Part shown: one piece after another, positions 37,483 to 49,421 of the stretch
Layout: each line of letters begins with the position of its first letter
Position numbering within the stretch: position 1 is the stretch's first letter
Assembly (NCBI RefSeq): GCF_000143415.4
Contig: NW_003314311.1
Span: forward strand, 1,277,062-1,341,061
Reading direction: 5' to 3'
Source: Selaginella moellendorffii
Taxonomy: Eukaryota > Streptophyta > Lycopodiopsida > Selaginellales > Selaginellaceae
DNA length: 64,000 nt
Position numbers and translations under genes: made by a program
The notes under the pieces: model-generated
Databases searched by the model: none
What the model was told of the DNA's origin: nothing
Seen by the model: the letters and a program-made list of their open reading frames with translations, nothing else

Positions 37483-38646
37483 ATGGCTTCTCGGTGCTTT
37501 CATCCTTCTGTGTATCTTGATGGTTGTTCTGAATTCTCTGCTCCTGGTCCCTGCGAGTATACACCACCGAAGCTCCACATAGAATTAGAACAGGAAGAGC
37601 GCATACCCCTCTCATCTTTGATTGTCGCAGCTGGAATCGAAAAACGTGAATTGGCGATGGATAACACCTTCTTCCAAACTGAGAGTTGGCAACCGGCGCA
37701 ATTCGCATTTGGTTCTTCCAATCCTCTGAGCGTGACCTTGGATAGCCTCGACGCTAGAAATCAAGGTAGCTCGTCAGTTTTCCAAGCGATGACAATAGGA
37801 AAAGAAGCAGACCTTCGCATTCCCGGGTACAACACCTTGAAAGGCCAGCAGCAGCTTACGACGCGACCTTCAATCTCTTCGTGTCGAAGTCAAGTGCTGG
37901 AGAAAGCTCTGGGTGTTCAGCAAAAGTGGCCAGGCAAGAGGCCTCTGGCTCAAAGAGAGAGTCACATCTGGTCCGAGAGAGAGCGTCGCAAAGGGATGAA
38001 TCGCCTGTTCTGTATACTGAGGTCCTTACTGCCAGAACCAAGCTCGAAGGTAGTCTTCTTCTTTCTTGAAATTCTCTCATCTGGCTGATTGATTCTTCTG
38101 TTCCTGTTCTTCCGCCTTTCTAGACGGACAAGTCGACCGTCGTAGGAGAGATCATCAAGTATATCAGCTTTCTCCGGCTAAGCATCGAGGAGCTCACCAA
38201 GAAGAAGTCCGACATTCTCCAGCGAGCAGCAAGAGTTTCTCAGTCCACCTCTGGTGACTCGGGTGCAATCATCGTAAACCAGCGATCGCAGGAAACGCTC
38301 CCTTCTTTTCAAAGCGTTGTCTTTGTCTCAACACCTCTAGTAGCTCTTCACGTGTGCCGCGATAATGTCTTCCTGAACATGACTTGCAGCAGACGAGCTT
38401 CGTTGTTCGTGAACATTCTGTGGGCCATGAGACAGCACCAGCTTATACTTCTCAATGCCACTGTCTCCGCCCACGGTAGCCAGATTATCTATTGTATCCA
38501 CAGCAAGGTACGTAAGATGGTCCGTCACTGAGCAATGCAATTAACTCTATCAAATACCACAGGCCAAGGATATCAATCATTTCGCCCGAGAATCGCTGCA
38601 CTCTGCTCTCTTGACAATCGCACAGCCGCTACCAAACGTGTACTAA
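37483..38646 (+). CDS. bHLH transcription factor with ACT-like C-terminus (ZHOUPI/bHLH95-like)
   Basis: Exons 37483-38049, 38124-38507 and 38563-38646, all phase 0, give 344 residues. The first 150 residues are unstructured. The basic region and helix 1 read SHIWSERERRKGMNRLF, and after the first intron helix 2 begins DKSTVVGEIIKYI. The His-Glu-Arg DNA-contact pattern is shifted to a HIWSERERR form, as in ZHOUPI (bHLH95). The C-terminal part (FVSTPLVALHVCRDNVFLNM, then LWAMRQHQLILLNATVSAHG) resembles the ACT-like dimerisation fold found in this clade. In Arabidopsis, ZHOUPI acts in endosperm, a tissue this plant lacks, so the ancestral role must differ. Confidence 0.82.
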
Positions 38647-38686
38647 AAAGCGTTGAATGGCGTGTATAATGTATCATAAGTTTGAA

Positions 38687-41600
38687 CTATTCTCCCACGG
38701 GTTCGCTGATGGGAGGTCTATCCATATTTCTGGCAGCTTCTTTGGCGATCTTAGACAGCTCGCTGTCGATGTGAGGCAAATGAGGAATCTGCCAGAAAAC
38801 AGCGTTAAGAAAAAAAGAAAACGTTAAGTGATTTACTAACCTGAGATAAAAGGTCAATGGTTCGGCGTAGAAGTCTAGCAAAATCGCCTTCATCCATAAT
38901 GTCTTCGATCTCTAGCTCTTTCCAGTTCACTCCTGCAGCCCAAGCTTCAACGAAGCCCGCAAGCTGTGGATCCAGATCGCATGCAAACTAATGCATGAAA
39001 AACTTTTTAGCAACTGGAAGTAACGTGAAAATATGGCTTACCTCGACATTGTGATTCTCTTGCAAGCCATATAGCCAGAGTCGTTCAGATTGCATCTTCT
39101 CCACCCATTCTTTCACCACAGCGGAGGGCTCGTATATCGTCCTGGAAAAAGGAACTGGCTAAAGCAACATCGAGATCATAAATCGATACTGACCTGTATT
39201 CATTATCTGGAATTGACTTCGGACTTTCAGTGACCAGTGCGGCGGCAACTGCGGCTAGCTCTGATGGCTTTAACGACAACAGAGCTTCATCTCGAAGAGC
39301 TATAGCCAGCCAAAGCTCGTTCGATCCACGTATAGCTCGAGCGATTTCACCAAGTGGTAAAAGCTTGTGGGTGTTTCGGTCCATTGCTCCAGCACCTTTC
39401 AAGATTTTCACTACCTGGATAAAACAAGTACGAGTTTAAAGTTTTACCATCCTACGTACGTACCTGTAAGAATTCTTTCCATCCTGAAGGCTGCATGCCT
39501 TTTATACGATTCCCTATCCGTTCCAGTTTCGCTTTTAATCGAGCTACTTTCTCCTCCCGCATTTGTTTCACTTTCGCAACAAGATTGTCAATTTCAACTT
39601 CGTCAATCTCCGCGAGCCTCCTTGACCATTTTCCAAGGCTTCTTTGCTGCATCAGCAGCAATTTCTCGGCAGTAACAAGCTCCTCCGGCATCTAAACAAT
39701 GAACTTCAGCTAATGAAAGAAAACGAAAATGCCTTACCGCACATTCACTTGTAAGATTGTTGGGAACAGGCACTTCATAACCATGTGGAGGAAATGATAA
39801 TTGACAGCGGGAAACATTATCGTTTCCAACGATTTCCCACTGAACATCGGCGAGATTGCTTTTCAGAGCTGTGCGTTCCTCAGCTCCTATCGTGCTCCTG
39901 TAAACTTTCCTCACCACTTTCAAGGGGAAACGATATAAAAAACTGTCACAGCCAACTCCAATAAAGGAAGCATCCATGTCTTCCACCTTGGGTTCGTGAT
40001 TCTGGGAGACATAATTCACATATGGGAAAGAAAAACAGAAGTATGTACCTCGTTTACTCCCAGGATAAATGGATTGTTTTCTGTCATGTGGAAAACAGCC
40101 ACAGAAAGCGTATGATCTTCGCCAGTGTTAATATCTTCGTACGTCAGTAAAACATATGGAACTTGCTCCAGTGAAAGTTGTTTAAGCTGACTCTGCAAAA
40201 AGGATAGCCTATGCCTCTCAAATTTAAAACGAAGGCTTCGCTCTTTGCGTTCTTGTGTCTACAAACAGAATGTTACCAACAATATAAAAAACTAGGCTGA
40301 CATTTACCTCAACTTTCTCACGCATTTTGTTGAACTCGTTAATTTTCTCCTCGTACAGTTTACTAAGAGAATCTGTAGACTGTCCACTTTCTAGTGTCTC
40401 GATTTCGGAACTTATTTGAACCATCTTAGCTCTCGCACCCGTTAGAATCTCACTTCCAATATAGTTTCCAAAACTCTGTTCAATCAAGCTTCGTGCTTCT
40501 CCAAAGCTTTGGCGTTGTTCACTGGACAGAGTTTCACTTTCGACGGCCGAGTCCTGAGAATGACAAAGACAAACATGAGGAAAAACTTTAGTAGTTAAAA
40601 CGCACCTCTAGTAAATTCAGAGCCATCCCATATGTAGCTGTGAATTGCGAAACAAGCGGTTCCAACCCTGTTCGTAGCATTTTGTAGCATTCTTCGGGCC
40701 CTCTAAATGGTGTTTGGACAACAACTACGTGACCTTCTTTGTCGATTCCTCTTCTACCTGCTCTTCCAGCCATCTGAAGTACGACATTGGCACTAATTCT
40801 TCGTTGGTACTTTCCGGAAAACGATGATAAAACCGTAGTTCTGGCTGGCATGTTGATCCCGGCTGCCAACGTTTCGGTTGCAAACACCACTTTCACCAAT
40901 CCCTTTTGAAAAAGCTCTTCAATAAAACTCTTCCACAGAGGCAGGCAACCTGCGTGATGTGCAGCAACACCTTGGTAAAGAGGCCGAACAGCTGCTTCTC
41001 TGATCGCATCTGGATATTGCTCTCGAAAAGATTTAAGTGCTAGATCAATCTGCTGAAACTCGTCCTCGGCTAGCAAATTCGCGTGTTGCAAATACTGCAC
41101 GGCTTCGTCACAGCGCCTTCTACTCAAAATAAACCAAATGGCTGGTAGCATATTTCGCTCTACCATTTGTTTCAGAGTGTCAGAGATACGAGGAACCTGG
41201 CATGAAATGCACGAGTTAGATAAGTGTGCAAAGAGTATCGTCAGAAAAACCTGAACACGAAGAAGAACTTGCAGCTGCTCTTCAGTCATTTTCTCCAGCG
41301 TGCTGATCCTTCCCCTGATCTTTCTCGAGTTAACTTCTTCCAACTGTTTCTTATCAATGAGCAGCTTCCTGAAAGTTCCTGAGTGTCAAGGCAAACTGAT
41401 TCAGACTAGACAAAAGAGACAAGCACAGAGTACCTGTTGATAGCTGTGCCTTTCTCGTTCAGAAGGGGTAACATTTGAGAACGCCTCGAGATATGCCAAG
41501 TCAAAGGGACAGGCCTTCTATACGACGTGATGAGCTCCGTTGGTCCATGAACCTTTATCATCAAAGTGTAAGTGTTTGTTTAAAATAAAAATGCCGACAT

Positions 41601-42772
41601 ACCTTTGCTATCCATCCTGCTAACTCGTCAGGATTTGCAATAGTCGCTGATAAGCAGACAAGTTTAATCCTCTTTGGACAGTATATCACCTGCAACTCCA
41701 AAGTCAGCAATTTATACTACATTGCAAATATAAAAACCCTTGCCGTTTCCTCCCACACCGTGCCTCGTGTGAGATCACTGATATAATGGATTTCATCGAG
41801 CACGACAACATCGAGGTCTTGAAGCACATCCTCATTTCCAGCACTGTGATAAAAATTGGAGTCAAATACCAAAGCTATCCCAGCATTACTAACCTCAAAT
41901 AAAACTTGTTACGCATAATCTCGGTGGTCATGATCACAATCGGAGCATCTCGATTGATAGAAACATCACCAGTGAGAAGTCCAACGCTCGAATCACCGAA
42001 AATTTTCCTGAAAGAAGCAACTTAAGTCTTTTTTTTTGTCCACCGAGAACGTCTTTCCTTACCTGAAGTCTCTGAATTTCTGGTTTGAGAGTGCCTTCAA
42101 AGGTGTCGTGTAGAACAACCTCTTGCATTTAGCCAGCGTTGCAGCTGCGGCAGCTTCGGCGATCAAAGTCTTTCCACTGCTTGTTGGTGCACTGACCACC
42201 ACTGATGATCCTTTAAGAAATCCTTCTATAGCCAAACGCTTTAGATCACCAACACGAATATCTGTGAGTACGAGAGAAAAATAAACGAGCGAATGGATTA
42301 CCTGAAACTTATCGAGACGGAAGCTATACAGCCCGATGAGATCGGCAGAAGATATTTGTTTTCCCTGTGCTACCTTGGCGCAGAGATCGTCGATTCTCCT
42401 GGCCCTTTCGGCAAAAGAATCCAGCTCCTCCCTAGCATCATTGGCGCCCTCGTCTGCGCCATCGTCCGGAGCGAACCGAAATTCTCCGAAACCAAAATCC
42501 TCCTCTCCCCCGGAGGATTCCTGTTCACTCCCATCGCTGCAATCCTCATCCTCTTCGCTAAGCGCACCCAGCATTGATTTCTCCCCCTTCCCTGCAATCG
42601 CATTCTCATCCCTCACGGCATTTCCTCGCCAATGCCGCGCCAATCCGACAAATCCTCCCCGCCATAGCAGATTCCCTGCGTATCCTCTCCGCAAGGTACA
42701 CGGGGCCACGGCGCGGCGAAGAATCGGCGGAGAATGCAGCGTCGAAACCCTGATATCGGGCCCGAGTGCCAT
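38687..42772 (-). CDS. ISE2: DExH-box RNA helicase, ISE2/DExH15-like, plastid
   Basis: A many-exon gene from ATG 42772 to TAG 38687. The N-terminus is basic and Arg-rich, as in a transit peptide, followed by an acidic stretch. Helicase motifs: [17 protein letters not shown] (I), [12 protein letters not shown] (Ia), [11 protein letters not shown] (II, DEIH), [15 protein letters not shown] (III), [26 protein letters not shown] and [12 protein letters not shown] (VI). The C-terminal DSHCT-like region ends with [10 protein letters not shown]. It belongs to the Ski2/Mtr4 group, and the combination of plastid-type N-terminus and sequence fits INCREASED SIZE EXCLUSION LIMIT 2, which processes chloroplast RNA and affects plasmodesmata. 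Its stop is 40 bp from the stop of the convergent bHLH gene. Confidence 0.88.
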
Positions 42773-42875
42773 AGCTCGCTAGGGTTTATCCCATTCAAAT
42801 AAATCCTAGGAATATGCTAGCCGTGTATTCTACTACCAGAATATACCTCGCAGTTTACGAGTATATACTTATAAG

Positions 42876-45800
42876 TTATCTCAGGAACTCTGGTCCTGAC
42901 TCGTTCTTTCTGTTGGTGATCCCGGACGTACGGATGGCTTGCCGGTTAAACCGAGATCTCGGTGGAGAGACGTACGGAAGCTCCTCCGAGCACTCTCCAC
43001 TCACTCTATCCTGGACTTGGGCAGCGTATTGGAGGTTCCAGAGCACGTCTTCCATGGATGGCCTGCTCGATGGTTCCTCCGAGAGGCACTTAGCGGCGAT
43101 TTCCAGCACCGTCGTGAGAGATTCAGCTACGCAGTTGCCGATGATCGCTGGGTCCACGACTTCGTACCGCGGGACGTGCTCGGTTTGAAGCATTTCCTGG
43201 AGAGAGATAGGAATTTTTAGTGAGAATTTGGAGGAAGGAAAAGAACTTGCCAGTTCTCGGACTTTTGGATGGACAGACGACTTGGAGTCTTCGATTGTCG
43301 GCGGCTTTCCGAGGAGGATCTCAAGCAGGATGAAGCCAAAGTTGTAGACATCGGTTTTATCGGATGCGAGCTTTCTGAAAAGAAGAACGGACGAGCTCGT
43401 TTTACATTGAAAACAAAACAATCCTTAGCTTACCTGCGATGGTGATCCAAGTCTATGTGAGCCGGAGTTTTCTGGACGTAGACCTTCGCCTGTGGACGAG
43501 GAACCCGTAAACGTCAACATAAAAGAAGGGAAACCGTCACACTTACATCGAAATCGCATGAAGTACGTGCATGCTTCCCTATACCGAAGTCCGTGAACTT
43601 CGCTACGCAGTTTTGATCCATGAGAACGTTGGTAATGTTCACGTCGTTGTTAAAAATCCCAGGAACAACACCAGTGTGAAGATACTGAATTCCTCTCCCA
43701 GCACCGATCGCAGCAGCTAATCTCTGTGACCAGCTCAAAACCTCCCGACCCTCCGCCTCTACAGGTAAATCCGAAAAGCAAAACATTAAGCCCAGCAATC
43801 CTGTGACGAACTTACTTGAGAGATGGTTACGGAGAGTTCCATTGTCGATGTACTCGGAGACAAGATAGAGCTTTCGGCACTGCGTCGCTCCGTCGATCAC
43901 GTTGTCCAAGCTGTAGCCAATGTACCCCACCAAATGCCTGTGGCGGATCTTGACGAGCAGCTCAACGTGGATCTTGAGTTGCCTCATGTCTTGTCTGGAA
44001 TCCAGCGTGAGGCACTTGACGGCAGCCACGGTCCCGTCATGGAGCTTGCCTTTGAAAACTTTCCCGTGCTGGCCTTCGCCGATGAGATTCTCCAGACTAA
44101 AGTTGGCAGTGGCTTCCTCGAGCTCGGGAACTGAAAAGACTCGGTTGTGAGAAGTGGAGTGGACACCCAAACGTATAGACTGTGACAGATATCCTGCAAA
44201 AATCGAAGAAAACAAAACGTATAAGCTCGAATCGATCGAAACACTCCCTAGAAAACCATATGAAAGAAGCAAAGGAACCGGCGTTCATGCAAAGAAGAAA
44301 CAACATGAGCTTACAAACAAGTCCAACCAAGAACACAACGAAAGAAAACAATCATCAAATCCATGTTCTGGAAAACTGAAAGAAGCCGAAGAAGGTAAAG
44401 CTCGACAAAAACCGCTAAGAACACAATCAAAGTTCATGAAAAGAATGAGCTTGCAAACAAGTGAATCCGACCAAGAACACAAGGAACGAACACAATCGTC
44501 CAATGCAAGTTCTAGACAAATGAAAGAAATCGAAGGAAGTGTCAAACAATGCAAATCAGAGAAAGATCTAGTTCTAGAAGGATGCTTACTTGCATTGGAG
44601 AGAAGATCCGAGGGGACGCCAATGGACGCCGTGTCCGCGCACGAAGAAGCGGCATACTGGACGGGCTTGTCATCCTTCTGCTGCCTCAAGCATCGAAGTA
44701 GAACACACAAGAACACCGCCACCGCCCCAACCAGCGCAATCCCACCTCCCACAATCCCAGCGATGATCGCCAGGTCGTGAGAATCCGGCGTGCTGGCCCC
44801 CGCCGCCGACGCCGCCGCCCTCTTCCTCGCCGCGGCATCGCAGTGCGATCGCGTGTACTGCTGCTGCACACGCGTCGCGAAGCAATTCTTCCCAAACCTG
44901 ACCACGACCGATCCGCCGCTGCCCAGGAAGCTCGCCGGCACGCGCCCCGTGAAGAAATTCGAGGAGAGATCGAGCAACGCCAAGCTGGGGGAGAGGGAGA
45001 GGTTGTAGGGCAAAACCCCCAAGAACTGGTTGCCATTGAGCGCCAGCGTCTCAATGTGGCCCAGCCGGAAGAGTGCCGCCGGCGGCATGCCGTGGAGCTC
45101 GTTGTACGACAGGTCCATCGTCCGTACACCGCCGAGCCGCGCGGCGGCGTCGCGCGGTATGCCGCCGGTGATATCGTTTTGCCCGAGGAGGAGGGACTGT
45201 AAGAGGCCCCCATAGCCGAACTTGGGGAAGGCGGGGCCGATGTGATTCGCCCCAGCATTGAAGTAGACGAGGAGGCTGTCGGAGCTCCAATCCGGGAGAT
45301 TGCCCGAGAAATCGTTGTGCGAGACCACCAATCTCTCGAGGCGATTCCTCCGCGACGAGAAGAGCGACTTGGGCAGCTTGCCAGTGATCGCATTGTTGGA
45401 GAGGTCGAGCTCGCGGAGGCTGCGCAGCTCGCCGATCCATCCGGGCAGCGTGCCATTCAAGCGATTGTCCTTGAGCTGGAGGATCTCGAGGCGCGAGAGC
45501 GCGCGGAGGCGGTCGGGCAGGGCGCCGGAGATGGAATTCTCGCTGAGATCGAGCACCCGGAGGGATTGGAGATGGTCGAGCTTGGGCGGGATGGATCCCC
45601 AGAGGCCGAGGTGGACGAGGCCCAGGATCTCGAGCTCGGGCAGCGCCGAGAGGAGATTCCCCAGCGTCTCCATGGAGAAATCCCGCGAGAGGCTCGTGGC
45701 ATTGCCCAAGATCTGGATGGAGACGATGGTGGAGGAGAAGGAACCAGCGCTGGAGTTGCAGGAGAGATTAAACACCGGCGATGGAGGAATCCCACACAAA

Positions 45801-45976
45801 TCCAGGCCCTGGGTAGCGTTGGAATCGATGTGGGCGAGCGCGGATGGGTAGCCCAGCAGCCGCTGGAGGCGAAGAACACTGTGGACTTGCGATGGCGGCA
45901 GCGATGATCCTTCCACTGCTAGGACGAGCAGCAGCGCTACGACTGCTCCAATGGATCCAGGAATCGAAGGACCCAT
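42876..45976 (-). CDS. LRR receptor-like protein kinase, probably catalytically inactive
   Basis: The start is ATG 45976; the open frame continues upstream without ATG. Exon 1 (44590-45976) encodes a signal peptide (GAVVALLLVLAVEGSS), about ten leucine-rich repeats (LRVLDLSENSISGALPDRL and others) and one membrane segment (IIAGIVGGGIALVGAVAVFL). After a 396-nt intron, further exons encode the kinase: LIGEGQHGKVFKG, the Lys in VAAVKCL, and TDFGIGK. The catalytic loop reads GIFNNDVNITNVL, so the HRD motif is replaced by FNND. This replacement is typical of the At3g03770-type LRR-RLKs annotated as inactive. The C-terminus ends KNESGPEFLR. It likely signals as a scaffold at the plasma membrane. 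Confidence 0.88.
44283..44565. repeat. Tandem repeat inside the LRR-RLK intron
   Basis: Two copies of about 140 bp lie head to tail, starting GTTCATG at 44283 and 44431. Both contain ATGAGCTT-CAAACAAGT, CCAAGAACACAA-GAA, CAATC-TC-AAT and GAAAGAA-CCGAAG-type blocks. They fill most of the 396-nt intron between the ectodomain exon and the kinase exons. The repeat also creates an open frame on the + strand that is not a gene. Confidence 0.8.
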
Positions 45977-46689
45977 CTGGATCTTAGGAGGACGCTCGCG
46001 CTGGAATCGAGAGTACCTGCATTGTCCCCGCGGCGATCGAGAAATCAATCGCTCCTCACGAGAGCTCCGCCTCCATTCTAGAGAATCATCGCTAGAATCG
46101 GTAGAACTATCGCTAGAACACCAATGCGAGCTCACTCCTATCAGCGTCACACCGCCTGGCTCTCACAGAGACCCTCCATGGCCATTCCTCGACAAGACCT
46201 ACGTGGCAGCTAGCGTGTCTAAAACGTCAACAGGGCTGGCGTGGCAGCTGGCGTGTCAGCCAGCGTGGCTGGCATGGCATTTGCATGTTGCGTCCGAATT
46301 TACCATGCACGTGATTTCACCAACGGGATGGTAAAATTTTGCTTTTTTTTCTCCATTTACTATTTACCAACTATTTCACATCATGGCTCCAAGCAAGCTA
46401 TGTCGCCCAATGTCGCCAAGCACATGAATTGCCTCATCCTCTTTTATATCCAAAAGAGCAAATTTTTCTCGCAGGGGGATTGAGTGCTTCACGCCAGGAA
46501 GGAAAAATCGTTAGCCAATTCGTCCCACCATCAAACAAGATCCACTTGAAGTGAAGATTGCAAGAAAAAAAAAAGAAAAGAAATCCAAGATATGTCAAAA
46601 AAAGAGAGCCAAAATCAGCAGCACCACCTGCAAGGACCTATCACAAAAACAATAATAATAAAATGAAAAATGATAGAAAACTAAAAAGA
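45977..46689. other. LRR-RLK upstream region, no gene
   Basis: The stretch holds the promoter of the LRR-RLK gene. At 46202-46280 several imperfect copies of GTGGCAGCTGGCGTGTC occur, with self-complementary GCCAGC/GCTGGC parts. From about 46560 the sequence is A-rich. No gene was recognised. Confidence 0.4.
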
Positions 46690-47710
46690 AAATGTGAAGC
46701 AGATCATTTCAAGCAGTAAACCTTGTCCTCGAGCATTAAGTTTGAGCTGAAAAGACAAGTCACCGTCTGGCTGACCGATTGAAACATATCTTTGGAACAA
46801 AAGCGGGCTTGAAAGATCTGTGCGTGACACCAATCGGAGTGCATTAGGCCACTCCAACGCACTGACACGGGCACAAGCTCTTAATTCCATCGCTCGCATT
46901 TTTCTCTCTCTCTCGATCAGCGGGATTGACTGAATCGCCGCTTAGTCCTGCAAACCACAAAACACAAACGAGAAAACGAAAACAAATCAGCTGACAAAGC
47001 CACACAAAAAAATCCCGAAAAGTGTGTAGCTGGGCGCTTGCAGGGCCATCTGGCTAGCAACGACGGATGCTTAAAGACACTGTCGCTCGAGTAAAGGTCC
47101 CGTCACTTGGATGGCTTGGATGGCTTGGATGGCTTGAATGACAGAGTCCTCTCATCGTCACCAAGCTCCAACTTATTCCTTCGCCCGAATTGTTCGCTAA
47201 AGCGGAAGTAAAAGAGAAATTTGCCTACTGGTGGGAGCCATGACTGTGCGTGCATCTTTGCTTGATACCGTCACCCCTGCAATGCGTCCGGCAAAGTAAT
47301 CCAATCGCTTTCGATTCTCGTTCGAGGAGATCATCCGAGGTTGGGTCGTCCAAGTCGTGATTTGTACTAAGATCCCGCGGTTTCTCTCATCGAGGAGAGA
47401 GCTTCGTTATACAAAGGCACAATCACACGGTGAAAACGAAAGCTTAAAGACTGAGAGCAACCAGTTAATACGATCCTGACCAAAGTGATCATCGCAAAAG
47501 AAACCTTGTTTTGAATAACATCTTTTGGATTAGTAGTAGTCCTTGCTAAAAGGCCCACTATACCACTTCCGTTGGTCGTCCTAATAGCAAATTGATTAGC
47601 ACGAAAACTAGAAAGAAAGACGAGCAAAAAGCTCAACCTGGGGATTTGCCAAAGCCCGTTGACCATCAATTCTCTCCTCCTGATCGCCGAGAAAAATCGA
47701 TCAATTCCAG
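46690..47710 (-). pseudogene. Augmin subunit 2 pseudogene, second copy with 3' flank
   Basis: Blocks matching the intact gene at 50590-51843 occur in the same order. They are the 3' flank (46720-46760, cf. 50360), the C-terminal exon remnants (47210-47390), the exon with TTAATACGATCCTGACC (about 47465), the exon with TTGTTTTGAATAACATCTTTT (about 47510) and the second exon near 47640-47710. The exon coding [12 protein letters not shown] is missing, and deletions break every exon. Confidence 0.75.
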
Positions 47711-48163
47711 TTAAGTGGTCATCACAAAAGTACAAAAAGATAGAGATCTGTGTACCTGAGTGCCGTGCAAACCGAGCCATCGCCACTTGGCTGCTGGATA
47801 ACGACAGAAGTTTTAGTGAGAGCCAAAGAACATTTCTTGATTTTCCCATGTTGTTCAACCTTGTGAGATCCTCCAGATACTGTAATGAAACTCACAAGTG
47901 TCCGAAACGTAGCAGATAGAAAAAACTATGAAGCTGGAGCGACTAGAAAACATAACAGCTTGCCAAGAGCTTCACCACGAGAAACGTCTGACAACCTTGA
48001 CAAAAGCTACGAAGACCATCGTGACCACACTCAGTCCGATCATGTTGAGCTTGATCTGGAAGATCAGTGACAAGAACAATGTGTTTGGCCACGCTAAGGA
48101 AAGCTACGCTTGAATTCATGCGATGCGAAGGTACCACAAACACTTGTGTAAACAAAATACACC

Positions 48164-49350
48164 TTAGTTGCCACTGTCAGCATCGAAGAGAATTTGCTCC
48201 GGATCTTGGTTGTATGCGAATTTGAAGGCTTCAATCCAGTAACTCCGATCCTTGATGGCTTCGCAGACAGAATCTGCGAGGTCCACCTCGTGTGCTGTCC
48301 AATTGCCTGCGCTACCTCCTTCCTTCAGAAGGCGAAGTAAGCCTGCACACACCAAACATTAGAGAAGAAGCTAAAAGTAAGACAAAAAGCAAACCTTCTG
48401 ACAAGCCGGGTGGCGGAGCAACGGCATCGAAGTACTCGCTCCAAGTCTCGTTGTGCTCCGGTGCTCGATCCATTGCTTCTGCAGCTTTCTTTCGAGCTTC
48501 CTTGATGACGATTCGTCGATGGAAGTTCCCGAATCTCCTCAGCCGCCGAGACACATCTTGATAATCCTGCTGGAGACTCTCATGACTCTGCTGGAGACGC
48601 TCATGACTCTGCTCGAGACGCTCATAACTCTGCTTGAGACGCTCATGACTCTGCTTGAGACCCTGAAGCTCCTTCTCAACCAGCTCGAGCCGGTTTTGAA
48701 GCTCCGAGACTTCCTTTTTGAGGCTCTCGTTCTCCTGTTTTAAGCCCCCGTCCTCTTGCAAAACTCCTTCATGCTCACCCTCTACGATCTTCTCGCCGTC
48801 CTCCATCACCTTCTTGCCTTTGCTCTTCTGCCAAAGAAAGAAGAAACGAATGTTAATCTTGTCAAGACAATCAAGCTTCTCACCTCATCGTTAACGGATG
48901 AGGAAGATTTTCGAGTTGATCCTTCTTGCTCCAGCATATTTAACTGGTTTTCAGCAGCTTGCAACTTCCCAAGGAGTCCCTCGTCCTCCCTCCCGGCCGC
49001 TGTATAAACCATGAGGAACCCATTCCGGGTCCACTCGTCCAGCCTGTAGAGTTGCGTCGGGGACTTCATGATGCCAATGGATGGCCCATAGCTCAAAGCA
49101 TCCCTTTTCATCCCAGTCTCTTCACACAGTTTTCTAATCCCTAGCTCCGCAGCCTCCGTCAACGCAGCACTGATTTCGTGGTTTCGATCACAAACGTGCA
49201 TAAACTTCCAACCCTGCTCTATGTAAAAACCCTGACGTAACAAGGCTCGCCGGCGATTTGCTTGCTCTGCCGCTCCACTTCTGCCTTGAAGTCTGCGAGC
49301 TTCTGCTGCGGCTGCTTCTGCTGCTGCTGATGACGCTGCTTCTTGCCCAT
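48164..49350 (-). CDS. Coiled-coil protein of unrecognised family
   Basis: Three exons are well supported: 48884 upward to at least 49201, 48395-48827 and 48164-48342. The first exon encodes GWKFMHVCDRNHEIS...TRNGFLMVYTAAGRE. The second has a long coiled coil with an internal heptad-like repeat, LKQSHERLKQSYERLEQSH, then RRFGNFHRRIVIKEARKKAAEA. The third reads NWTAHEVDLADSVCEAIKD, then RSYWIEAFKFAYNQDPEQI. The 5' end is unresolved: an ATG at 49350 starts a Gln-rich frame (MGKKQRHQQQQ) that is out of register with the downstream exon, while the in-frame ATG is at 49201. No known domain was recognised. Decayed relatives lie at 51925-52400 and 53850-54300. Confidence 0.6.
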
Positions 49351-49421
49351 AGCTTTTGAATAAAACCCTGAAAGGTCCCCTTAACTTGAGCCTTCGTCGT
49401 CGAAAGAGCCAAAAAGAGAAA

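Noticed and set aside
44154-44780. 208-codon + strand frame within the LRR-RLK locus
   Set aside because: It overlaps the intron repeat and the antisense of the coding exon; composition follows the repeat.
45242-45907. Long + strand frame opposite the LRR region
   Set aside because: Antisense shadow of the LRR coding sequence, rich in Glu/Arg as expected from complemented codons.
47928-48113. 61-codon + strand frame (MKLERLENITACQ)
   Set aside because: Short, no splice context and no family; it lies between pseudogene remains. Not enough evidence for a gene.
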